Shown here piece by piece: positions 8,461 to 16,495 of a stretch of 29,745 bases of DNA. Position 1 is the first letter of the stretch. Each line of letters starts with the position of its first letter. This DNA comes from Mikrocytos mackini (lineage: Eukaryota > Endomyxa > Ascetosporea > Mikrocytida > Mikrocytiidae). Under the pieces are notes generated by a model that saw nothing but the letters and a program-made list of their open reading frames with translations, had not been told where the DNA came from and ran no database searches. Both the position numbers and the translations under genes were made by a program. The stretch covers positions 1 to 29,745 of the forward strand of contig JASNJN010000275.1 in assembly GCA_030180075.1 (NCBI GenBank), given 5' to 3'.

Positions 8461-9324
8461 ACTACCAAAGTGGGATTCGGTCTCCCTAACTTCATAGAAG
8501 AGGACTATATGGCCATATGTTCCACGCTGCGGTATATAGCCGAAGCAGCCGAGGAAGAAGCCACGATTCCCATTGAAGAACAAACCGCCTCCACGATGAT
8601 CGTGACAGAACAGAGGATGATCGAGCATGTGTTACACAATGCAACAGATCCAATCCATATGATCTCAGCGAATCTGGAAAGGCGAAGAAATGCAATTGCA
8701 TTTGCAGGCCAGATGAACTGATCCCATAAAACATCCTCGGAAGAAAGGCTTCTAATTAGAAGCACATTCCAGGAAAATTATGTGGCAAAGTGGAATGCCA
8801 CCAAACTAAGGTCACCGTTCCATACTGTAAGGAAGGACACAAAGACCTGCGTCGCAAAAAGCCATTTATGGTTGAATAAACCTGGCTTGTCCAGGAGAGA
8901 CGTTAAACAGGCCCTCCTTCTCCAATATGGAATAGGCCAACACAAATCGTGGCAAAAAGTCACCAATCCTTCTACATCGGACATGTGTCGCAGATGTTTG
9001 AAGCAAAAGAAGACGATAGCCCATGTGTTAGGGGAATGCCCCGCTATTCCGTTCAACCTATTGAAGGCACGGCACGANGCAGTTGTACTGCAAATAGCAA
9101 ANGAAATCATAACCTTCCATAGGTTANGGGANAAACTACCCCTATATGATACTGGAAACCGTGTATCTAGAAACTCTAACGATTTCAAGTTAATNCTTGA
9201 TCAAAGAGTAANGNTTGTCGNAGACAAGCACAAAACCGTGCAAATGCCGGACATAATGTGCATCGACAAAAAGCGAANGAGAATAGCCTCCATAAAAGAG
9301 GAAGAAAAAACCAAAAGTATCTGA
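8461..9324 (+). pseudogene. LINE polyprotein remnant: knuckle and first part of endonuclease
   Basis: One frame, interrupted by a TGA at 8719-8721, runs from T-T-K-V-G-F-G-L-P-N-F-I-E-E-D-Y through the C-C-H-C knuckle and the P-D-I motif to a TGA at 9322-9324. The second half of the endonuclease domain continues in another frame. It is a relic of a coding region. Confidence 0.75.
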
Positions 9325-9734
9325 AAGCAGCTAGGATGCTGGAAAAAAGATACAAAGGTTACAAGGCCCAGTGCCAAGCCATTGTAATTGACCAACTAGG
9401 AGTGATTTCCTGGGCAACTGATCTTGCCATTATCAAAACAAGGAAGAGTACCTTAACTAAAAGGAACGACACTCTTCCGAAAAGACATTCTGACGAGTTA
9501 ATCACTAAGATTCTCAATGTCACCATCAAAGGTTCAATAGAAATCTACAGATGGTTTATGTCAGACGCTCCCACACCGAAAGTGGATACGAGAAATAGAC
9601 TCCCGGCGATATACGCCAAAAGACTAGAGGAGTTGAAGAAATCCAGTTCGAAGACGACAAAGTCACCAAAAGAACAAAATTTAAACCCTAGAAGCTTATT
9701 AAGAGCTCAAGGATTAAAGTCCTGCAAGTTATAA
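9303..9734 (+). pseudogene. LINE polyprotein remnant: end of endonuclease and C-terminus
   Basis: This continues the domain in the -1 frame, from K-Y-L-K-A-A-R-M-L-E-K-R-Y-K-G through the hydrophobic strand A-I-V-I-D-Q-L-G-V-I-S-W. A helix-rich tail, I-L-N-V-T-I-K-G-S-I-E-I-Y-R-W-F-M, follows. R2-like endonucleases have a comparable 'G-alG' strand and terminal helices. Confidence 0.75.
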
Positions 9735-9790
9735 AAATAACTAATAAAAATATAAAATGAATAATAAATTCATATTAAAAAAAAAATAAA

Positions 9791-10380
9791 TGCAGGCAGG
9801 GAATAGGGTAGCCCCAAGTAGTGAAACTTGTACGGGTGGCAAAGCTTTGTCTTTGTGTGGAAAGGGCGTAAGTCTGGTGGTGGACTCTGTACCTTTAGGA
9901 AATAACTGGTTTTTAAATTTGGGAAATTTTAATGGGATTTGTGACAGATAAAGAGGACGGTTAATAAGTAATTAAATTAATTAGTAGCATTTAACCTTTT
10001 AAAAAAGTATTATATATCCACCTTTAGGCCAAAGAAACATTATACATTCGTAAAAGTGAATAAATTGGTTTATTTACGTTGGGTTCAGTCCGGTATGGTT
10101 TGTTGTTGTTCGGTGAGCGACTGGGAAGACATTAATGTTCTTTATTGGAAATTTTTAAATGCATTTCTATGTCCTGTTGTATAGAATCTATTTACTGGCC
10201 CAAAAGAATATTCAACTGTCTTATATGCTCTGTTCATAACATCTGCTATGTGTTGAAGTCTTGATGTTCGTTATAAAGCTGTCAAAAATGAATCCAATTT
10301 TAAGTTTTGGGAATGGAAAATAAATGATGAAATATTATTGTAAACGACATATATTATTACGAACTGTTTATGGGTTTTAT
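9791..10380. other. Non-coding region after the LINE
   Basis: The first ~110 bases are noticeably G-rich (GGGTAGCCCC, GGGCGTAAG). They could be element-derived or the old target sequence. The rest is AT-rich. I see no gene or tRNA fold. Confidence 0.45.
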
Positions 10381-10388
10381 TAGATTAT

Positions 10389-11268
10389 CAGAGTTGTTAC
10401 TGTTTTAACCACCTGGTTAAACCGGTGAATAATACCGATGTTTAAACTAGAGGTGAGAATTTAGTCATTTTTTGAGAACCGCCCGAACCGCGCCGCCAAA
10501 CGGGCGGGCGGTTTCATATTTCTTAACCGTTTTATTTTCAGTGAAAATCTGAAAAATTTTGAATTTTTTAAAAAATATTTATAAAGAAAAATCATGTAAA
10601 ATATACAATTAAAAACGACTATTACCTTAAAATTTACCCAAACTTGTTGAGAATATAGTTTAAATGCTAAGAAAATAGAAAATCATATTTATTTTGGAAT
10701 TTTCTTTCAAAAAAGATAAGTCAACTGTTAATGAGAATTTTTTCGAAAAATAACCCCTTCACGGCCCGAAACCGAACCGCGTGGTTCGGTTTCGGGCGGG
10801 CGGGCTGATAATTCTCACCTCTAGTTTAAACTGGGTGACATTAACGTTTTACCCGAATTCAAGATAGTTTAACCTGCTTTTTTCGAGTTACATAGTGTGG
10901 GGTATGCATCGACGCATTAAAAAATATCTAGACGGTCAAAACTGTAAAACAACATACTGGAAGAAATTTCAGGTGATTTAAAAATGCAAAAATTTTGAAA
11001 AATCTGAAAAATCCAAAATTTTAAAAATTCATATTTTGACTAAATATTTCCCATGAAAATAAATAATATTCTCAAAAATTTTATATAATTTGTTAAATGT
11101 ATATACAACCTCATAAAGAATGTTCTAGAATTTCTAACCAATAATTTTTAAATTTTCTAATTTATACCGAAAATAGGGGTGGAGTAAACTGGTATTAACC
11201 GGTTTTAACTGGCTTAAACCGGAATAGGTGGTATTATTGTAGTTTCACCCGCTTTCATAACAACTCTA
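10389..11268. mobile_element. Outer hAT-like MITE (about 496 bp without its insert)
   Basis: The ends are CAGAGTTGTTAC and, reversed, TAGAGTTGTTAT. Flanking repeats are TAGATTAT (10381-10388) and AAGATTAT (11269-11276), 7 of 8 identical. Inside the ends are AACCGGTT / TTAAACCGG subterminal repeats. A second MITE has inserted into its left part, so this one is the older. Confidence 0.65.
10448..10823. mobile_element. Nested hAT-like MITE, about 376 bp, target duplication GTTTAAAC
   Basis: The ends TAGAGGTGAGAAT and ATTCTCACCTCTA are perfect inverted repeats, flanked by 8-bp GTTTAAAC at 10440-10447 and 10824-10831. The subterminal regions hold strikingly G+C-rich arrays (CCGCCCGAACCG and GGGCGGGCGGGC) around an AT-rich core. 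Intact ends indicate a fairly recent insertion. Confidence 0.85.
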
Positions 11269-11480
11269 AAGATTATATGTATATTAAGTGCTTTGGCTGT
11301 TGTAAAATTGCGTATGCATAGATGGCAATCCATTATAAAAATTTAAAATTAGAAACTATATAACACAGATATTTAATGGCTATAATACTCACAAGAGACA
11401 CCTCGATATATAAAAGAGAGTAAATAACAAGTATACGTTTTAAATAAAGCAAAACATTTACATTTTCTACAAAATTCTAA
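11269..11480. other. AT-rich leader upstream of a LINE-like element
   Basis: There is no coding pattern. It may hold the 5' untranslated region and promoter of the element that begins at 11481. Confidence 0.35.
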
Positions 11481-11596
11481 ATGACAAAAATGAGCAATAC
11501 AGATAGTCTTTCAACTCAAGACAACTGTAAAACGCTCAATATAGAGCCCAAAAAGGCACAACTAATTGTTCAACGAACAGTCAAGGACTTCCGAAA

Positions 11597-12043
11597 ATGA
11601 GTGAAAATACACCCAAGCCCAATTCGGTGGATCCAGAAAGCAACCTCGTAAACACTATAAACGTGGGGAGTATATCTCCAACATCTAAAGAGGTTAGCTG
11701 TTTTAGAGCATCAGATCCTAGTTCAAGTGTCAACTATTATCGCCCTTTCCAGATTGATTCCGTGTGTGATCTTGGATCACAAAAATCTGAACCCATTTTA
11801 AATAAAAACGTAATTCAACCTTCTTCGTCTAAATTTAAACCAAAACAACAATCCATTCTGAGTTGGGTGTCAAGGCATAGCAATATCGAAGCCGAAAGAC
11901 AAACGACACAGAGTGAATTGACACAGGTGACCAATATGGCAATTGCAAAGAAACCAATGGCTTCACAAAGCATTAAGTGCGCCATAGGTCCTAAATACAT
12001 TCAAAAACATTTTATAAATTTAAATTTTAAATCTAAAAAATGA
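11597..12043 (+). pseudogene. ORF1-like fragment, Ser/Lys/Gln-rich
   Basis: These 148 codons begin with an ATG whose last bases overlap the preceding stop (ATGA). The peptide is polar and probably disordered, with a K-P-K-Q-Q-S-I-L-S-W segment and a basic tail, N-L-N-F-K-S-K-K. The other copy has a comparable Q-P-L-N-K-W and F-K-N-F-K-F. Its function is unknown. Confidence 0.45.
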
Positions 12044-12161
12044 CCATCGGTAAACAAGCTCATGGAGAGTCACAAGCACCTGGTGTAGAGATCCAAGAGT
12101 ATGACAGTGTCACGGGATAAGAGAACTTGCTCCCCTATGATCCACCGTCGGATCAAGAGCT

Positions 12162-13052
12162 ACTTGAACTCACACCAGAGCAAAAGTACATCTAGGAGGC
12201 CTCAATAACCGAGACTATATACCAAAGCCCATTCTAACGGACAATTGTTCGACAGAAAGGCTATTTGGTATTGAGACCCCTGATATTCCAATCGGACATC
12301 AATGTGAAGCTATTCTTCAAAGCGATGACCCAACAATTCGTCAACGGGTTAAGAAGAAGTTAGAACAACTCCGTGTGCGCTGTAATGAACAGTTTGTCCA
12401 CAATTTCCTTGTTAATAACAGAGATACGATACATACAATACGTTCATCGAAGTCTAGTGAAGGAGTCTCCTTAGTGAGAGCCTACATAGAAGCCAAACAC
12501 CCAGGGCAAACGATTCTTGCTTCAGCAATCGATAAGACCCTGAAATGGCTTAAGGTTTACTCAACAGGAGGGATGTTTGGAAAAAGTATAGTGGTAGACG
12601 AACTAATACGCAATGGTGTTCCTCCATTGCTGATCAGGATCGCTGTAGAAATATACAGAGCGCTTACCAGACTATCTGAATGGAATTATCCGCAATCCAA
12701 ACAAATGTGCACTGATATGATATCAAACTGGTACAAATGGTTGCGTCTATCCAAGTCCAAAGCCTTTAGAGCTCCATACTTCGTATTTTCTAAAGCAGTG
12801 GCTCATTATATAACATGGCAGACGTTCATGGCACTGGTTAGATGGGAACGTGACCTGACACCAGACATGGACAGCAAATGCTGGACGACTATGGTAGATG
12901 GGGAAGAGGTGAAACGAGTAGAACACTATATGAAATATGAGGTAAATCTACTCATCCAGGAAGCTAGTATTTCTAAAAAAACCAGTGGCTCTCAAGTGAG
13001 TCAAGGTCCTGCTCCAACTAAGAAGCTACTAAGAAGCTACCAAGCAACATAA
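12162..13052 (+). pseudogene. Shared LINE-associated domain ('GxPP...WY...RA' protein), copy 1
   Basis: The frame is open without ATG from a TGA near 12160; a GTG lies at 12375. The readable protein is helix-rich, with many Trp/Tyr residues and the shared motif G-V-P-P-L-L at about 12615. It ends in a Ser/Lys-rich tail. I do not recognise the family. Compared with copy 2 at 27,142 it has about 13 extra residues between G-x-P-P and W-Y. Confidence 0.55.
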
Positions 13053-13669
13053 ACGAGTTGCACAAAATTGGCTTATTCTGATTTTGCCACAAATTTTGTA
13101 ATTTTTTCACAAAAATTCGATTTCGTCACAAATTTGTGTATGTTGTCACATTTTTAAATTCCATAATCTGAAGTACAATGTCAGTTTAGGTGGAATTAAA
13201 CATGCTACAGATTTTTTTATTTGAATTTGAAACAAATTCCGATGTTTTTGTATAATTTTTAAATTATGAACACAAAATGTCATTCATTAATGAGAAAAAA
13301 TTTCAAATATAAATTTCCTAATAAAAATATTTCGGAATAAAAATTTTTTTTGCTAAAATAGCGTTTTTATGTTCTAATTAAAATTTTTGAAAAAAATTTT
13401 TTTTTTGGATTTTTCGAAGGGGTGCGTGCATCAGGTGGTTTTCAAAAAATGTCGGACCACAAAAACTCAAAATTTTGCATGAAATTTTTTTTGAGATTTA
13501 TTTAGCAAATATATTTTTGAGAGATCTACAAAAGATACTTTCCAAAAATTTCATAGAATTTTCAATCAATTTAATATGAAAATTTTCGAAATTTAGGTCA
13601 AAATTCGCCTTTTTTGATTCATCGATATATCAAGTATTTTTTCGAAATTTTTTCTCAAAATTGTTTTAT
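13053..13669. other. Very AT-rich non-coding tract
   Basis: Homopolymer-rich A/T sequence with repeated AAAATTT-type words. I see no gene. It leads into the hairpin element. Confidence 0.5.
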
Positions 13670-14019
13670 CGTTAAGATTTCGCCCGTTAAAAGCTGTAAA
13701 AAAATTTTGTATAAAAATCATACATTTTCGTATGCGACTTTTTGAACCAAAAACAAAATTTTTGGTACAAAAAATTCGAAAAATTTTTTTTGATAAAAAT
13801 CTCAATTTAAACACTATACATACTAAATTAACATGCNNTTGAGTTATAAAATGATTCTTGGTGAATTTTTTGNANTTTTTATCAAAAAAAAATTCGAATT
13901 TTTTTTACAAAAAATTTTATTTTTGGTTCAAAAAGTCGAAAACGAAAATATTAGATTTTTATACAAAATTTTTTCTGAAAATGTTTTTACAGCTTTTAAC
14001 NNNCNANATCNTNNCGNNN
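13670..14019. repeat. Long imperfect hairpin (foldback element)
   Basis: Left arm 13670-13801 and right arm about 13877-14019 are inverted copies, sharing for example AGCTGTAAAAAAATTTTGTA and its reverse. The loop is about 75 bases. In the right arm the unmasked letters between Ns (AAC...C.A.ATC.T..CG) agree with the left arm, so the Ns mark ambiguous repeat positions rather than missing sequence. It is probably a foldback or MITE-like element. Confidence 0.65.
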
Positions 14020-14023
14020 NGTT

Positions 14024-14075
14024 CCGACCCAATCGGGTCAAAAAAGTGTCGGTCGGGCGGAAGCTGACACATCTG
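14024..14075. mobile_element. Right end of another hAT-like MITE
   Basis: CCGACCCAATCGGGTC and GGTCGGGCGG repeats precede a terminal GCTGACACATCTG followed by GTTTAAAC at 14076-14083, the same 8-bp target word as the nested MITE at 10448. I could not find the matching left end; it may be masked by Ns or lost. Confidence 0.45.
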
Positions 14076-14109
14076 GTTTAAACCGGTATACTACTGGTCA
14101 TCTCCATTC

Positions 14110-15671
14110 CGTAAGTACGAAAGAAACTATGCCATTGGTGAAAAAGAAGCACTAGCTTGTGTCGCAGTAATGTAGAAGTTCAAAAAGTACTTATTGGGAA
14201 GGCATTTCGCTCTTATAACGGACCACCGTGCTTTAGTAACTTTGTTAAGTCAAAGTAATGAAAAAGAACAACAGCCCGTGTTGAAAGATGGCGTGAAAAA
14301 CTATCACGTTTCGACTATGATGTCCAACACATAAAAGGCTCGGAAAATGATGTTGCAGACATATTATCGAGAGCAACTTCAATCATTGACCACGAGGAAA
14401 TTCCTCTTAAGAAATAATCGTAGTGAATACAATAAGAAAACTTCGATTTCCTGCCATAAAATATGGTTAGGAGATGGTTAAAATAGCGAACGCCGTTAAA
14501 AACAGCGATTGGTCTCAAATAGATCCGAATAAATTCAAGAAAAACTACCAGGTTAGAGAGAATCTAACCGTAGTAAACAATTTAGTTTTCTATAAACAAA
14601 ACAGATTTGTACCAGATGAAAACATCAGAAACTTGATTATACGGGAAGCACATAAACTACACCAAGGTATAGTGCGTACAACGAACCGTATAAAAACACT
14701 GTTTTGGTGGCCACAATAGTACCAAGAAATACAGAGGTTTGTGAAACAATGTGAAGTCTGCAAACTGTCTTCAAGGACTAAAAAACTTACGAAGCACCAT
14801 TGAATCCCGTTCCTTTACCGGCACAAGCCTGGAACAAGATCGCAATCGATCTGAAAGGTAAACTGGACATCGGTCCTTTCAAATACTATTTAGTTATAAT
14901 AGATTGCTATAGTAAATGGCCCGAGGTCATTGGACTTAACAGCATAAGCAATCAAGTTATTATAAAAAATTTAAGACAAATCTTTTATAGATTTGGGATC
15001 CCTAGATCACTAGTATCCGACAACGGGAAACTATTTATATCGAACGAAACGGAAAATTTACTCGAATCATTAGATATAAAAACCACAGAGTAGCATTGTA
15101 CTCGATACGCCAAAACGGCTTGGTTGAAAGGTTCAACCGTGTTATTTTAGAGAAACTGGAAGAAGCAGTGGCTCATAAGTGGAATATCAACGACATACTG
15201 GAAGATACAGTGTAAAATTATAGAGCAACACCCCACTCTATGACTAACATATCACCATTCGAAGCTATCTTTGGTAGACCTATGAGGGATTACCTGATAT
15301 TGCTATTCTCGCTAGAAGGTGAGAAAGGAGAGAAGACGACATCTCATGTTATAAATCACGAAATCGTTAAGAATAAACAGCAACAAGCAGCTGATTATTT
15401 TAATAAGCGTCACACCACTAAGGAAAGGACGTTTACACCAGGAACTAACGTTTTCATAAAGAATAAAGGAAGCTTCAAATGCACAAAGATTATAGATGTT
15501 GATAGTAAGACCTCCGTTACATTACAAGATGGAACCAAATGTGCAAAGAAAGAAGTGGCTGCCACCAAGATAAAACGAAACGATCGTCGAAGATTATCAA
15601 CCAGACGAAACGAAAAAAAATCTATTCTTTACACACTGGATGATAAATTAGGTAAAATTACTTACAAATAA
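14110..15671 (+). mobile_element. Ty3/gypsy LTR retrotransposon fossil (pol 3' part), broken
   Basis: This is a fossil of the RNase H and integrase part of a Ty3/gypsy pol. Parts in order are RNase H (about 14.1-14.4 kb), the H2C2 zinc-binding domain of integrase (about 14.6-14.75 kb), the integrase core (about 14.8-15.3 kb) and a basic C-terminal part (about 15.3-15.67 kb). The order RNase H then integrase places it in Ty3/gypsy rather than Copia. There are several breaks (roughly four or five). No gag, protease, main reverse transcriptase or LTRs are visible. It looks moderately old. Confidence 0.85.
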
Positions 15672-15861
15672 AACATAAAGGACGCTATATTATGTTTATA
15701 AAGAAGAATAAATCAGGAAAACATCTCTGGTTTTAAAGGAGTTGTAATGTGGTAGGCTATTTACCTCACTTACAAAGATTTTCACCTTTGTAAAGATAAC
15801 TTTTTAAATAATAAGAAAGATAGACATAAACTCCAAATAACGTTACAACTAGAATATATAT

Positions 15862-16226
15862 AATACTTAGGGTGAGGAACCTTCCACTCCAAATTTTTTT
15901 CGGAATATTACTTCAAATCGAGTTATATTTATTTATATTGTTTCTTAGTAAATAACAAACATAAAATTGGGCTCGATTTTGGATTTAATGGCTTCGTTCA
16001 AAAAATTACCTTTTCAATCACCCTTTTTTAGATTTTAAAAAATTCAATGAAAAATTTAAAAATTTGTCAATTATAATGGTAATTTTTTGACGAAGCTATT
16101 AAATCCAAAATCGAGCCCAATTTTATGTTTGTTATTGGCTGGGAATAAATATACTTTGTTTTTAATAAAAAATAAGCCATATAAAAATTTTATTTTTGCG
16201 TGGAAGATTCCTTATCCTAATACTTA
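15862..16226. mobile_element. MITE-like element with strong internal hairpin, flanked by TAATACTTA
   Basis: The ends AGGGTGAGGAACCTTCCAC and, reversed, AGGATAAGGAATCTTCCAC differ at three places. The 9-bp direct repeat TAATACTTA flanks the element (from 15861 and from 16218), compatible with an 8-bp hAT duplication plus one shared base. Inner arms 15951-16010 and 16078-16136 are near-perfect inverted repeats, with one mismatch and one 1-base gap. The element lies about 270 bases upstream of the giant gene and could influence its transcription. Confidence 0.7.
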
Positions 16227-16495
16227 ACTAGTTCATTTTTGACAAATTTGATGCCAAAATAAAAAATAGCGTTAGTGCAAATAGACGTCACCTTTAATAG
16301 ATGCCAATTGGAGTTACAAATAAAGAATTTAGATTTTATTTTTACATTGATACCAATCAATTTTATTTATAAATATACCATCGAATATTTCAAGATTTAT
16401 ACATATTTACATTTTGGTATTATGCCATATAAACACCTCAAAAAATTGTTATTCAAAATATTAAATTTAAAAGTTTGCGAAACATTCACTTGTAA

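Larger units (their letters stand above)
8459..9790 (+). mobile_element. 3' part of a LINE with restriction-like endonuclease (R2/R4-type)
   Basis: This is the C-terminal part of a non-LTR retrotransposon polyprotein, 5'-truncated near 8459, with no reverse transcriptase left. A zinc knuckle C-x2-C-x8-H-x4-C lies at about 8980-9040, followed by R-H-x-A-V-V. Then come M-P-D-I-M and, near 9370-9420, A-I-V-I-D-Q-L-G-V-I-S-W. This order matches the knuckle plus PD-(D/E)xK-type endonuclease of R2-like elements. It is broken: there is one in-frame TGA near 8719, and a frame change near an A-run at about 9305. The C-terminal frame stops at 9732-9734 and is followed by an A-rich tail with ten A's ending near 9788, as expected for a target-primed insertion. 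Several single Ns fall in it. Confidence 0.8.
11481..13052 (+). mobile_element. 5' part of a LINE-like element with an unrecognised ORF1-type protein (decayed)
   Basis: A chain of open stretches in changing frames runs 11481-11600, 11597-12043, about 12097-12190 and 12162-13052. The last stretch encodes a domain homologous to that at 26581-27417 in the larger element: G-V-P-P-L-L-I, then W-Y-K-W, then K-A-F-R-A, against G-F-P-P-I-L-V, W-Y-D-C, C-L-R-A. The first stretch begins M-T-K-M-S-N, comparable to M-T-N-T-I-N in the other copy. I therefore read it as the 5' half of the same LINE family. No reverse transcriptase follows. It lies next to, but does not continue into, the 3' LINE fragment upstream. 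Confidence 0.6.

Noticed and set aside
9305-9311. AAAAAAC heptamer at the LINE endonuclease frame change
   Set aside because: The phase is wrong for canonical -1 slippage. A one-base deletion in the A-run is simpler.
9791-9900. G-rich stretch considered as a tRNA, 5S rRNA or rDNA target
   Set aside because: I could not fold a tRNA cloverleaf or recognise rRNA sequence.
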